Assembly: GCA_009837355.1 (NCBI GenBank)
Contig: VXTR01000082.1
Span: forward strand, 1 to 64,000
Reading direction: 5' to 3'
DNA: 64,000 nt
From: Chloroflexota bacterium
GTDB lineage: Bacteria > Chloroflexota > Dehalococcoidia > Lucifugimonadales > UBA3495
The notes below the pieces were generated by a model. The model ran no database searches and was not told where the DNA came from. It worked only from the letters and a program-made list of their open reading frames with translations. This document shows positions 35,173 to 44,007 of this stretch, piece after piece (the stretch's first letter is position 1; every line of letters starts with the position of its first letter). The position numbers and the translations under genes were made by a program.

Positions 35173-36450
35173 TCACCGTTCCCCGCTCTCCAATAGGGCG
35201 GTCAGGTCCTCTGCGCTGGTGATTTGAGCCGTGGCGCGAAGAAACTCCTCGAGCGAGGAACTGCGCCGCCGCAGTTCCTTCATCTGCTCGCCTATAATGT
35301 TCACGCCGGCCGCGCCCGTCGTGGCATAAGTGCCGTGGAAGGCGAAATATGCCTGGTTGAGCTTGCGGATGGCGTATCCCTCTGACACAAAAATCAGCCT
35401 CCGCTCCTCCATGTACGCCTCGGCCCCGGCAACATCGCCCGCCGCCAACAGTTCGTCAACCCGTACTCGTGTGGCGCGCATTTCCGCCTGTAAGTCGAAA
35501 CGGGCCGGCTTGCTCGGAGCGGTATGCTCCTCGGCGGTAGGCCCATGATAAGGATGTGCCGGTGGTTGCGGCTCCGTTCCTTCCAGCCGATGCCGGGCCA
35601 GCTGTCCAATTTCAATGCCTGCGATGGTAGCGACGGTTTCGTTGAGGGTCGCCAACTCTCCGCTCTCAAAGTACCGGCGTCCCAGCGGTCGGAACCACAG
35701 CCAGTGATGCACCCACTCGTGGGCGATGGTTTCCAGGGCGAAATCCAGTCCCACGTCGCTCCTGGCAATCGACGGGTAAAAAGCGATGCCGCCCGTATTC
35801 ACTACCAATGCCGACCAATCGGTGGACGTTTCTACCTTGCTCTCAATTTGCTCCCGCTCGTCCCCAGCCAGCTCAGCCTTTAGCACTGTGCCGTCCAACC
35901 GCTCAATGCGCTCCCGAGGTGACAAAACCAGTACCGTAGGTGACCCCGTAAGCACGGTGTCCACCGGAGGGAACACTCCGGGCCGGCCGCCAAACCCCAG
36001 TTCCTGCAACGTGTCCGCAACCGCAGATTCCAGCGTTTCCTCAACATCTCCACGCAGCTCGGCTAGGGAATGCGCCAGCGATGTCCGGATTTGCCGAAGT
36101 TGCGCGATTTCCCGCGCGGTTTTAGGCAACGCTGGACGTTCCGCCTCCAGCCGAATCAGCCTCCGCTCCGTTTCGGCCAGCTGTCGGCCCGCCTCAAAGT
36201 ACAGCTCGGCTTCCTCCCGGCGCCGGCTGCCCTCGCTGTCTGTGGAGCTTCCCGGGAGTACGCCAATAGCCTGTCTCACCCACTTATCGGGCAGGTTGGC
36301 CAGTTCCCAGCTGACCACACTGAACTGGTATGGGGCGGTGGCTCGGTCTACGTCGTTGGGCCGATAATCGTCGCCGTAGAGTATCAGCAGACCCAGGATG
36401 CACCATGCGTACAGCCGCCATCGGAATATCTTCCTCTGTCTGGTAACCAT
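35173..36450 (-). CDS. Membrane-anchored putative zinc metallopeptidase
   Basis: 425 residues, no family recognised. An N-terminal signal anchor (about 11-26) precedes a long charged, partly coiled region (about 75-150). Next comes ETIAHEWVHHWLWFRP, an HExxH zinc motif (near 240), followed about 20 residues later by LNETVATIAG, whose Glu could be a third ligand as in gluzincins. The C-terminal third is helical and ends charged. The topology puts the zinc site outside the cytoplasm. It is convergent with cinA. A protease role is inference. Confidence 0.75.
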   Translation of the reverse strand: MVTRQRKIFRWRLYAWCILGLLILYGDDYRPNDVDRATAPYQFSVVSWELANLPDKWVRQAIGVLPGSSTDSEGSRRREEAELYFEAGRQLAETERRLIRLEAERPALPKTAREIAQLRQIRTSLAHSLAELRGDVEETLESAVADTLQELGFGGRPGVFPPVDTVLTGSPTVLVLSPRERIERLDGTVLKAELAGDEREQIESKVETSTDWSALVVNTGGIAFYPSIARSDVGLDFALETIAHEWVHHWLWFRPLGRRYFESGELATLNETVATIAGIEIGQLARHRLEGTEPQPPAHPYHGPTAEEHTAPSKPARFDLQAEMRATRVRVDELLAAGDVAGAEAYMEERRLIFVSEGYAIRKLNQAYFAFHGTYATTGAAGVNIIGEQMKELRRRSSSLEEFLRATAQITSAEDLTALLESGER

Positions 36451-36481
36451 TGTTCGTGCTCGGCGCAGCAGCCACCCCTTA

Positions 36482-36490
36482 TGCTACAAT
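36482..36490 (+). promoter_or_regulatory. Extended -10 promoter (TGC-TACAAT)
   Basis: TGC (36482-36484) directly before TACAAT (36485-36490), about 51 bases before the small gene at 36541. The same form recurs at other genes in the window. Confidence 0.45.
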
Positions 36491-36540
36491 TCCGGTGCAA
36501 AAGTTAGCAAGGATTCTCCCGATACAAGGAACACCACACG

Positions 36541-36840
36541 ATGACTACCATCACTGCCCAGGCCAGCGAAGACGACTTTGAAAAAGTAGAGCAGCAAATC
36601 GACTGGATTGAACGGCTGGAAGGCATCAGGGCCCAGCGCGATAAAGAGTTGGCCGTGCGGGAAACCTTGGGCTATGTGGAACGGCTCCGGGCGACGATTA
36701 CGGCCTTGGCCGGCGATACCCCTCCCGCGCAGATTGCGGCCCGCCACGGCGGTGAAGTCGCTGCCATCGTCAACAGCCTCACCGATTCCGACGATGTTGA
36801 CCCCTGGACGGATTACCTGCTCCCGGCCCTCGTTTCTTGA
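36541..36840 (+). CDS. Small hypothetical protein, acidic and helical
   Basis: 99 residues, unrecognised. It is mostly helical and charged, with an N-terminal acidic helix (EDDFEKVEQQIDWIERL) and a middle helix (ELAVRETLGYVERLRATITAL). There is no signal peptide and no cysteine. It sits at the head of the MaoC-SDR-LLM run with its own promoter, 81 bases before the first MaoC gene. A coding gene is supported by position and codon-like composition only. Confidence 0.6.
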   Translation: MTTITAQASEDDFEKVEQQIDWIERLEGIRAQRDKELAVRETLGYVERLRATITALAGDTPPAQIAARHGGEVAAIVNSLTDSDDVDPWTDYLLPALVS

Positions 36841-36921
36841 CACTGGCCCGGCGTCGTAACATAATCGTTCTCGCTTGATTTTGCGGCGTCGACTCTCGAC
36901 GCATAACGCAGGAGGTTTGCA

Positions 36922-37368
36922 TTGTCCAGCGATTCCTTTACCCTCACCGATGAAATGCGGGAACAAACCATCGGCGTGGAAAGCGAGCCGACCTCCATGG
37001 CCATTGAGCAGGGACATATCGCACGCTTCGCCGAAGCCATCGGCGACGACAACCCCGCGTACACAGTAGGAACTCCCGAATCCGGCGGCATCGTCGCCCC
37101 GCCTACGTTCCTGCGCGCCATGCGCGGCATCCGGCCCATCCTGCCCTTTGAAGCCCCCTTCACTCGCCTGCTCGACGGCGGCAGCGATTGGGAATACTTT
37201 GAGCCCGTGCGCCCCGGCGATACCATCACCGCCGTGGGCCGCATCGAAGACATCCGAGAGCGTAACGGCAGCATCGGACAGATGCTCATTTCCACCATCA
37301 AAATCACCTATCGCAACCAGCACGACGCAGTAGTTGCTACCCAGACCAGCACGTCCATACGCTACTGA
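36922..37368 (+). CDS. MaoC/FAS1-type dehydratase N-terminal domain protein
   Basis: A 148-residue hot-dog-fold protein like the N-terminal half of fatty-acid or hydroxyacyl-CoA hydratases. Family features are SMAIEQGHIARFAEAIGDDNPAYT and GGIVAPPTFLRAM, followed by GSDWEYFEPVRPGDTITAVGRI. The start is TTG 36922 with AGGAGG just upstream. It pairs with the next gene, which carries the complementary hot-dog half. Together they likely form a hydratase for an enoyl-CoA. Confidence 0.85.
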   Translation: MSSDSFTLTDEMREQTIGVESEPTSMAIEQGHIARFAEAIGDDNPAYTVGTPESGGIVAPPTFLRAMRGIRPILPFEAPFTRLLDGGSDWEYFEPVRPGDTITAVGRIEDIRERNGSIGQMLISTIKITYRNQHDAVVATQTSTSIRY

Positions 37369-37413
37369 CCGTTAGCGGTTCAGCGTCGTAACCAATTGCA
37401 CCGGGAGATTACC

Positions 37414-37845
37414 ATGGGTCAACAGATTTACTTTGAAGATGTCGCCGAGGGTATGGATCTGCCCGTCGAGGTACGCAACCCCACGCCGCGCCAACTAGTC
37501 CAGTACGCCGGCGCATCTGGCGACTTTTACGAAATCCACTACGACAGGAACTTCGCCCAGAGTACCGGGCTGAAAGACATCATCATTCACGGCGCGCTTA
37601 AGAACGCCATGCTGGGCGCTTACGTAACCGGATGGGCCGGCCCCGCCGGCGAACTGCGCCGTCTAACCGTGCAGTATCGCGGCATGGACTACCCTGACGA
37701 GCCCATCACCGCTAAAGGCCACGTCAGCCGCGTCTATCAGGAAGGCAGCCGAAACCTGGTGGACTGCACCATCTGGCTCGAAAATCCCGAAGGTCAGCAA
37801 ACCACTCCCGGCACGGCCACCGTCGCACTGCCCAGTCGCGGCTAA
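37414..37845 (+). CDS. MaoC-like dehydratase
   Basis: A 143-residue hot-dog-fold protein with the hydratase core DFYEIHYDRNFAQSTGLKDIIIHGALKNAM, where the Asp and His of the R-hydratase motif are visible. GGGAG lies six bases before ATG 37414, which favours this start over 37396. It is the second half of the split hydratase pair, followed by two SDR genes that could oxidise the hydroxyacyl product. Confidence 0.9.
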   Translation: MGQQIYFEDVAEGMDLPVEVRNPTPRQLVQYAGASGDFYEIHYDRNFAQSTGLKDIIIHGALKNAMLGAYVTGWAGPAGELRRLTVQYRGMDYPDEPITAKGHVSRVYQEGSRNLVDCTIWLENPEGQQTTPGTATVALPSRG

Positions 37846-37883
37846 GAGCCTCGAACCGTCATTACAGAAAGGACTCAATCACA

Positions 37884-38819
37884 ATGCCCAATAATCTGGA
37901 AGGAAAGGTAGCCATCGTCACCGGTGCCGGACGCGGCATCGGTCGCGGCGTCGCCAAACTGATGGCTGAAGAAGGTGCCAGCGTCGTCGTCTGCGACTTG
38001 GGCGGCAACGTAGACGGCTCCGGCCAGGACGTTTCCGTAGCCCAGCAGGTAGTGAACGATATTACCCAGGCCGGCGGCAAAGCCGTAGCCTGCACCGAGT
38101 CTGTCGTCTCCATGGAAGGCGGCGAAAAAATCATTCAGACCGCCATCGATAACTTTGGCCGCCTGGACATCGTGGTAACCTGCGCCGGCATCCTCCGCGA
38201 CCGCATGGTCTTCAATATGACCGAGCAGGAATGGGACGATGTTATCGCCGTTCACCTCAAGGGCACCTTCACCGTGGTCAAGCACGCCTGCATCCTCTTC
38301 CGCCAGCAGCGTTCTGGCCGCGTGATCACCTTCTCCAGCGAGTCCGGCCTCGTTGGCAACAGCGGCCAGGCCAACTACGGTGCCGCCAAGAGCGGCATCG
38401 TCGGTTTCACCAAAGTCGTCGCCAAGGATATGGGGCGCTACGGCGTAACCGCCAACTCCATCGCCCCCCGGGCCACCACACGTATGATTGCCGCCATACC
38501 CGACTCTGCCGCTGAAATCCGCGCCCGCGGCGGCGTCGCTTCCCTCTCCGGCGACGGAACCGACGCCGGCAACATACGCGACCTGGACCCGGACGGCATC
38601 GCACCCTTCGTCTGCTACCTCGCTTCCGACTACGCATCCAACATCAACGGCCAGACTTTCCTGGTTTATGGCGACACCATCTCCCTGGTCTCCCAGCCTC
38701 GCCCTGAACGGGCCATATGGACCGAAACCGGCCACTGGGAAATGGACGAAATTTCGGAACGCGCCCGCAACTACCTGACTGCCGGCATCGCCAATCCTGC
38801 GCCGCCCCAACAACGCTAA
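37884..38819 (+). CDS. SDR family oxidoreductase, copy 1 of a tandem pair
   Basis: A 311-residue short-chain dehydrogenase related to the dehydrogenase domain of peroxisomal multifunctional enzyme. It has TGAGRGIGRG for the cofactor, VTCAGILRDRMVFNMTEQEWDDVIAVHLKG, a catalytic Ser region (ITFSSESGL), YGAAKSG (Tyr-x3-Lys) and a longer C-terminal tail. It is strongly similar to the next gene over most of its length. A likely role is 3-hydroxyacyl-CoA oxidation after the MaoC pair. Confidence 0.93.
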   Translation: MPNNLEGKVAIVTGAGRGIGRGVAKLMAEEGASVVVCDLGGNVDGSGQDVSVAQQVVNDITQAGGKAVACTESVVSMEGGEKIIQTAIDNFGRLDIVVTCAGILRDRMVFNMTEQEWDDVIAVHLKGTFTVVKHACILFRQQRSGRVITFSSESGLVGNSGQANYGAAKSGIVGFTKVVAKDMGRYGVTANSIAPRATTRMIAAIPDSAAEIRARGGVASLSGDGTDAGNIRDLDPDGIAPFVCYLASDYASNINGQTFLVYGDTISLVSQPRPERAIWTETGHWEMDEISERARNYLTAGIANPAPPQQR

Positions 38820-38832
38820 CGCCCACGCCCCT

Positions 38833-38859
38833 CGTCATTCCAGATTTCACTGGAATCCC
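38833..38859. repeat. CGTCATTCC-family palindrome, TCCAG variant
   Basis: CGTCATTCCAG...CTGGAATCCC with a short loop. It sits in the 62-base gap between the two tandem SDR genes, just upstream of the second gene's start. Confidence 0.75.
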
Positions 38860-38881
38860 TTACCCTCAAGGAAACAAAACC

Positions 38882-39793
38882 ATGCCCCTACTGCAAGACA
38901 AAGTAGCAATCGTAACTGGCGCCGGCCGCGGCATTGGCCGTGGCGTCGCCAAGCTGATGGCTCAGGAAGGCGCCAGTGTCGTCGTTTGCGACTTGGGCGT
39001 TAACGTTGACGGCTCCGGCGCCGACGTGTCCGTCGCCCAGCAGGTCGTCAACGAAATCAAGGAGGACGGCGGTAACGCCGTCGCCTGCACCGAATCCGTC
39101 GCCACCATGGCCGGCGGCGAGAAAATCGTCCAGACCGCCGTGGACAATTTCGGCAAGCTGGACATCGTGGTTACCGTCGCCGGCATCCTCCGCGACCGCA
39201 TGGTCTTCAATATGTCCGAGCAAGAGTGGGACGACGTTATCGCCGTTCACCTCAAGGGCACCTTCACCGTCGTGAAGCACGCCAGTATCCTGTTCCGCCA
39301 GCAGCGTTCGGGCCGCATCATTACCTTCAGCAGCACCTCAGGGCTCTACGGTAATAGCGGCCAGGCTAACTACGGCGCCGCCAAAGACGGCATCGCCGGC
39401 TTCACCCGCGTCTGCGCCCGCGACCTGGGACGCTACGGTGTAACCGCCAACTCCATCTCGCCGTCAGCCAGCACCCGTATGACCACCAGCGTACCTGACG
39501 AAGCCCGCGCTCTGCGCTCCGCTCGCGGCATCGCCGCCGGCGGCGGCCTGCGTGGCGATGCTGAAGACGTAGCGCCTATGGTCACCTGGCTTGCTTCCGA
39601 CGAAGCGGCCCACGTTAACGGCCACGTGTTCCACGTAACCGGCGGGCTGGTAACTTTGCTCAACGAACCGGAGCCCATCAAGTCCATCCGCAAGCAGGGC
39701 CGCTGGACCGTTGACGAACTGGCCGGCGTATTCCCCGCCACCATCGGCATCGAGCTGTACAACCCCGCCCCGGCCCCGCCTCCTACCGCTTAG
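38882..39793 (+). CDS. SDR family oxidoreductase, copy 2 of a tandem pair
   Basis: A 303-residue protein closely similar to copy 1: the same TGAGRGIGRG, GILRDRMVFNM, EQEWDDVIAVHLKG and YGAAK segments in the same order. It differs at the C-terminus, including a Gly-rich stretch RGIAAGGGLRGDAEDV. ATG 38882 is used because the longer reading from 38717 runs back into copy 1. The pair is a tandem duplication that may serve two substrates or two steps. Confidence 0.93.
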   Translation: MPLLQDKVAIVTGAGRGIGRGVAKLMAQEGASVVVCDLGVNVDGSGADVSVAQQVVNEIKEDGGNAVACTESVATMAGGEKIVQTAVDNFGKLDIVVTVAGILRDRMVFNMSEQEWDDVIAVHLKGTFTVVKHASILFRQQRSGRIITFSSTSGLYGNSGQANYGAAKDGIAGFTRVCARDLGRYGVTANSISPSASTRMTTSVPDEARALRSARGIAAGGGLRGDAEDVAPMVTWLASDEAAHVNGHVFHVTGGLVTLLNEPEPIKSIRKQGRWTVDELAGVFPATIGIELYNPAPAPPPTA

Positions 39794-39808
39794 AAAGGAC
39801 ACCAAACT

Positions 39809-40963
39809 ATGTTCAAAAGTTTCAGCGCATCCTACGCCGGCCACGTCGTGGACGATAACCTCGGCCTTGACGGCACCCCCGCCAACGACCGCTGGTATTC
39901 CAACGAGGAACTGGCCGGCGCCTTCGACTGGGCCCTTGACATCTCCAAGCATCTGGAAGCCCATGGCTACGACGAGTTCTGGATGGCCGAGCACCACTTC
40001 CAGCCCGAGGGCTACGAGTGCATCCCCAACCTGATAATGCTCGGGCTGTACCTGGCCTGCAACACCCAGCGCCTGAAGTACGGCTGCGGCTTCAACATCA
40101 CCCCCATGTGGCATCCCTTGCGTCTCGCCGAAGACTTCGCCATGGCCGATATCCTTTCCGGCGGACGTATCATCTTCGGTGTCGGGCGTGGCTACCACTC
40201 CCGCGAAGTCGAAACCTTCGGCTCACCCATGTTCGACGGCGACGCCAACCGCGAAATGTTTGAAGAGCAGGTGGAGGTGATGGTCAAGGCCTTCAGCCAG
40301 GAAGCTTTCTCCCACCAGGGCAAGCATTATCAAATCCCGGCCAATGTGCCCTACCGTGGCTACACCTTGGAAAAGCTCAGCTTGGTGCCCCGGCCTATGC
40401 AGGACCCCGTGGAAATCTGGCAACCCCTGGTGTCCGGCAACCCCAAGGGTGTGGACTTTATGGCCCGCATCGGCATCAAGGCCATGGTCGCCAATACCCC
40501 CGAGCCGGCCCGACACGAACGGCTCACCATGTACCAGCAGGCCGCCGCCAACCACGGCCGCGAGCTGGCTTTGGGCGAGGACATCGCCCTGGGCTACCGC
40601 TTCTTCCTGGGCAAGAACCGGGAGGAGGCTATCAAAGAGGCCAAGCCTTACTTCGAGGAAGCCATGAAGTTCGCTGCTCCTCTGGGCCTGATGGCCATGC
40701 AGCCGGAACAGATTGAAGCCGTAGCCAACCCCGGCCTGCGCCGCGGCGTCCAGTTGCCCACCCTTGAGGGCGCGGTCGAGAGTGGCGCCTGGCTTTGCGG
40801 CTCGGCCGATGACATTATCAACAGCCTGAAAGAGGACGAAGCCCGCTACCCCGGCGTTGAGCGTATCAACCTGGGTTCCGTGATGGGAATGCCGCGGGAG
40901 GTCTTTAAAGACCAACTGGCCCGCTTCGCGCAGGACGTAATGCCCGCTTTCAACGACAGTTAG
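39809..40963 (+). CDS. Luciferase-like (LLM class) flavin monooxygenase
   Basis: A 384-residue member of the bacterial luciferase family. It has YDEFWMAEHHFQPEGYECIPN, then TPMWHPLRLAEDFAMADILSGGRIIFGVGRGYHSRE, which is the flavin-binding region. GAAAGGA lies before the ATG. It follows the MaoC-SDR genes after 15 bases, so the operon may finish breakdown of a cyclic or branched acyl compound. It ends before a terminator-like hairpin at 40988. Confidence 0.93.
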   Translation: MFKSFSASYAGHVVDDNLGLDGTPANDRWYSNEELAGAFDWALDISKHLEAHGYDEFWMAEHHFQPEGYECIPNLIMLGLYLACNTQRLKYGCGFNITPMWHPLRLAEDFAMADILSGGRIIFGVGRGYHSREVETFGSPMFDGDANREMFEEQVEVMVKAFSQEAFSHQGKHYQIPANVPYRGYTLEKLSLVPRPMQDPVEIWQPLVSGNPKGVDFMARIGIKAMVANTPEPARHERLTMYQQAAANHGRELALGEDIALGYRFFLGKNREEAIKEAKPYFEEAMKFAAPLGLMAMQPEQIEAVANPGLRRGVQLPTLEGAVESGAWLCGSADDIINSLKEDEARYPGVERINLGSVMGMPREVFKDQLARFAQDVMPAFNDS

Positions 40964-40987
40964 GTCCCGCTTCCCACCGAACGCAAA

Positions 40988-41014
40988 GGGGCGGGTGTCA
41001 AAACCCGCCCTTAT
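40988..41014 (+). terminator. Hairpin after the LLM gene
   Basis: GGGCGGGT (40989-40996) pairs with ACCCGCCC (41003-41010), loop GTCAAA, followed by TTAT. It is an eight-base GC-rich stem with a weak U-run and lies between convergent genes, so it may act in both directions. A related element is at 54136-54163. Confidence 0.55.
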
Positions 41015-41029
41015 GCAGTGCTTACTTGT

Positions 41030-41557
41030 CTAGCGTTCCACTGGATACTCCGGATGGGTGTACCAGTAGTAGCTCCACGCCCCCTGCGCGCCGCGCACGA
41101 ACAGGAACAGCAGCAGCAGGTACATCCCTACCCAGACTGCTCCTCTAACGTCAAAGTGCAACGGTTCCAGCCGCGTCAGCGCGATGACGCGGGCCACCAG
41201 GAACACCGCCGGCAGCAGCAGCCCGGCCAGCCTCAGGCGAAAGTTCAGCCCCACGCCGAGCATCCCAATCAAAAAGCCTTCTACCCCATGGTAGATGATG
41301 ATGCGCGCCGGGACTGGCGGGTCCGCCTCCCCTGCGCCGCTCACCTCGGGCGGAATGACGGATGCCACCAGCCACACCAGCAGTAAGCCGGTGTTCCATA
41401 CCCACCAGCCTAGCGCCGCCAGCCATGCCCATCGCATCCACCGCCGTGCCTGACGCAGGTCGGATGCTGCAAACCTGCCATACCACCCCGACGGGCGAGG
41501 GTAAGCGTCTTCCTCCGCCGGCGAATCCGCGCTGCGCTCCGACGATTCCGGACCCAT
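41030..41557 (-). CDS. Small multi-pass membrane protein, unknown
   Basis: A 175-residue protein. A hydrophilic N-terminus (about 35 residues) precedes four hydrophobic helices, with WWVWNTGLLLVWLVASVIPP as the first strong one. There is no recognised family. ATG 41557 gives a plausible N-terminus; a longer reading overlaps the next gene upstream. It belongs with the small gene at 41581 and DoxX in one short minus-strand run. Confidence 0.65.
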   Translation of the reverse strand: MGPESSERSADSPAEEDAYPRPSGWYGRFAASDLRQARRWMRWAWLAALGWWVWNTGLLLVWLVASVIPPEVSGAGEADPPVPARIIIYHGVEGFLIGMLGVGLNFRLRLAGLLLPAVFLVARVIALTRLEPLHFDVRGAVWVGMYLLLLFLFVRGAQGAWSYYWYTHPEYPVER

Positions 41558-41580
41558 CACGGGGTATTGTCCCGAGTGTG

Positions 41581-41811
41581 CTATGCGTCTTCGTCCAGCA
41601 GAGGTAACGTCGTCCAGGTTACCTCGTCCGGGTTGGTGGAGAGGCCTTGTTCGCCTACCATCCGGCGCAAGTCCAGCAGTGTGGCGTTGACCTCTCCGGT
41701 AACCTTCTGCCATTCCGGCTCCGGCGGGAACCAGTAAGGTGAATTGATGCGGACGACCTGGTTCTGCTCGGCGTTGTAATAGATGCCGAAGCGGGCGGCT
41801 TGTTGCTGCAT
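41581..41811 (-). CDS. Small hypothetical protein
   Basis: 76 residues, not recognised. It contains aromatic-rich SPYWFPPEPEWQKVTGEVNATLLDLRR. No signal, no cysteine and no known motif. It lies between DoxX and the membrane protein with short gaps, which is the main support for it being a gene. Confidence 0.55.
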   Translation of the reverse strand: MQQQAARFGIYYNAEQNQVVRINSPYWFPPEPEWQKVTGEVNATLLDLRRMVGEQGLSTNPDEVTWTTLPLLDEDA

Positions 41812-41875
41812 AGTTGGCGCTCTTTGCCCGGCGTTATACTCTGACGCCGGACGTGTGGGTGAAGTTTGAGTGTCG

Positions 41876-42346
41876 TTACAGAATTTCCTTTTTGAGAATC
41901 ATGCGTTCCAGTCCATACCTACGGCTCCCCATGACTCCAATGATGCCGGCAATGGTGAACCAGAGGATGGGCACTTCGCCGCCATGGGCGCCGAACCCTC
42001 CTGTGGGGAACAGATGCGGGGCGCCGGCTCCGTTGCCGAAGTGCACGTCGAAGTATGCAACTACCATCACCACGCACAGCGCGCCGGCTCCTAGCCTGGT
42101 GAATATGCCGGAGGCGATGAGCAGCGCTGAGATGAACTCGACCCAGCCGGCCACATCAACCTTCCAGCCCAGCGGATGATCAGCGGGGAAACCCCACATC
42201 AGGAAAGCCTTTTGCGCTCCGTGCAGTGCTACGATAAAGGCAAAGAGCAGTCGGAAAACCAGGTAAAACTCGTCAGTGTACCGGGCCAGGAACTGCCCGA
42301 AAATGGGCCTGTCCTGCTCCCCGGATTGAGATGCGTTTGTGGCCAT
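41876..42346 (-). CDS. DoxX family membrane protein
   Basis: A 156-residue four-helix protein of the DoxX/DoxD group. RLLFAFIVALHGAQKAFLMWGFP is the first helix with the family's HGxxK-like turn, followed by GWVEFISALLIASGIFTRLGA. GGAGGAG just upstream sets ATG 42346; the GTG at 42361 lies inside that site. DoxX proteins are linked to quinone or thiosulfate oxidation, or to redox complexes, but the role here is not clear. Confidence 0.88.
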   Translation of the reverse strand: MATNASQSGEQDRPIFGQFLARYTDEFYLVFRLLFAFIVALHGAQKAFLMWGFPADHPLGWKVDVAGWVEFISALLIASGIFTRLGAGALCVVMVVAYFDVHFGNGAGAPHLFPTGGFGAHGGEVPILWFTIAGIIGVMGSRRYGLERMILKKEIL

Positions 42347-42434
42347 TACGCTCTCCTCCACAATTGAAATTTGCGCTCGGCTTTTTGAGCCGGCCCAACT
42401 GTGGCGGCACTATATTACAGATAGCCCTTTAACG

Positions 42435-43721
42435 CTAGCGAATTACCCGGTCGATGGCAATAGTTTCGTCACGGCTGGGGCCGGTGGAGATAATCTGAGC
42501 TTCGCAGCCCACCAGCTCCTCTATCCGGCGAACGTAAGCGAGCGCGTCGGCCGGCAGTTGTTCCACCTCGGTGACACTGGCAGTCGGCTCTTGCCATCCG
42601 GGCATAGTTTCGTAGATGGGCTCACACCTTTCCAGAAGTGTGGTGTTGGCAGGAAATCTGCCCAGTTCAGCCCCATCCACTTGGTAACCCACGCAGATCT
42701 TCACCTCGTCCATGCCGTCCAGAATGTCCAACCTGGTCAGCACCATGCCGGTGTATCCGTTAACTTGGCGGCTGTACTTGCCGGCAACAGCGTCAAACCA
42801 TCCGACCCGCCGGGCGCGCCCGGTAGTAGTGCCGTACTCGTGAGCCTTCTCACGCAGCTCATCTCCGGCCTGGCCCAGCATCTCCGTGGGCATTGGCCCG
42901 CCGCCCACGCGAGTGGAATAAGCCTTGAAAACGCCTACCACACCTTTGATGGATTGGGGGTTAATGCCCAGTCCCGTGACGGCGCCGCCGATGGACGGCG
43001 ACGACGACGTAACATAAGGATATGAACCGTGGTCGATATCCAGCAGTGTGCCTTGCGCTCCCTCCAATAAAACGCGCTTCCCCTGATCCAGCAGGTCCTG
43101 CACCATCTGCTCGGTGGCGCACACCTGAGGCTCCAATTGCTTGGCCCACGCCTGGCAACGCGCCAGCACCTGATCACCGTCCATCGGCTCGCTACCGTAC
43201 ACGCCAGCGATGATGCGGTTCTTCATCGCCACGGCGTTCCTCACTTTCTCCGGAAGATGTTTGCTGTCCAGGAGGTCGCCCACTCGGATACCGTCCCGGG
43301 AGACCTTGTCAACGTAAGCGGGGCCGATGCCTTGTCCCGTGGTGCCGATGGCGCCGCGGCCCCGGGCCTGTTCCTGCAGCTCGTCCAGCAGGATGTGATA
43401 GGGCATAATCACGTGCGCCCGGTCGCTGACAAAAAGGCGGCTCGTATCAATGCCCCGCTCCTGCAGTCCGTCGATCTCTCCCAGCAAGACGTCGGGATTC
43501 ACAACCACGCCATTGCCGATGATTCCGGTGACGCCGGGCCAGCAGATGCCCGAAGGCACTAGGTGGAGCTGAAACTCGCCGCGTTCGTTGACCACAGTGT
43601 GGCCGGCGTTATTGCCCCCGGCATAACGCACCACGGAATCGCACTGCCCGGCAAGGTAGTCGATGACTTTACCCTTGCCCTCGTCGCCCCATTGTCCTCC
43701 GATTACGGCGTAAGCCGGCAT
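42435..43721 (-). CDS. purA: Adenylosuccinate synthetase
   Basis: A 428-residue PurA that converts IMP and Asp to adenylosuccinate with GTP, the first step to AMP. It starts MPAYAVIGGQWGDEGKGKVIDYLAGQ with the P-loop at 12-18. HTVVNERGEFQLHLVPSG, the IMP-binding segment, and TTTGRARRVGWFDAVA follow. The length is normal. ATG 43721 is chosen over an ORF extension to 43928. GGGAG is near it. Its own promoter with extended -10 lies at 43839-43831. Confidence 0.97.
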   Translation of the reverse strand: MPAYAVIGGQWGDEGKGKVIDYLAGQCDSVVRYAGGNNAGHTVVNERGEFQLHLVPSGICWPGVTGIIGNGVVVNPDVLLGEIDGLQERGIDTSRLFVSDRAHVIMPYHILLDELQEQARGRGAIGTTGQGIGPAYVDKVSRDGIRVGDLLDSKHLPEKVRNAVAMKNRIIAGVYGSEPMDGDQVLARCQAWAKQLEPQVCATEQMVQDLLDQGKRVLLEGAQGTLLDIDHGSYPYVTSSSPSIGGAVTGLGINPQSIKGVVGVFKAYSTRVGGGPMPTEMLGQAGDELREKAHEYGTTTGRARRVGWFDAVAGKYSRQVNGYTGMVLTRLDILDGMDEVKICVGYQVDGAELGRFPANTTLLERCEPIYETMPGWQEPTASVTEVEQLPADALAYVRRIEELVGCEAQIISTGPSRDETIAIDRVIR

Positions 43722-43830
43722 TATGCTTCGCTCCCAAATTCTCAGAACTAACCGAAAAAGCGCCCCCGCAGACTCGAGACTGCGGCGGCCAATTCGCCCG
43801 AATGCGGTACGGCAGTACGGTTGCTTGCCG

Positions 43831-43839
43831 ATTATAGCA
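43831..43839 (-). promoter_or_regulatory. purA promoter, extended -10 (TGC-TATAAT)
   Basis: On the minus strand TGC (43839-43837) precedes a perfect TATAAT (43836-43831), 110 bases before the purA ATG. A TTGCCG at a 15-base spacing could be the -35. Confidence 0.5.
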
Positions 43840-43934
43840 GAAACCGATTGTCGGCAACAGAACCCGAAGCAAATCATGCTGTAACCGAAATCGCCCCAGC
43901 GCAGCGGATTGCGTGTCGCAGAGCACATCCGCTA

Positions 43935-43963
43935 TTGCGATGCGCTCTGCCCTCTGCTACAAT
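43935..43963 (+). promoter_or_regulatory. pepP promoter
   Basis: TTGCGA (43935-43940), a 17-base spacer, then TACAAT (43958-43963) with TGC before it. It lies 45 bases before ATG 44008. It is among the best-formed promoters in the window. Confidence 0.55.
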
Positions 43964-44007
43964 CGCTGGCGGTCAACTATACTGAACCTGTTCTGAGACC
44001 CTTTCAG

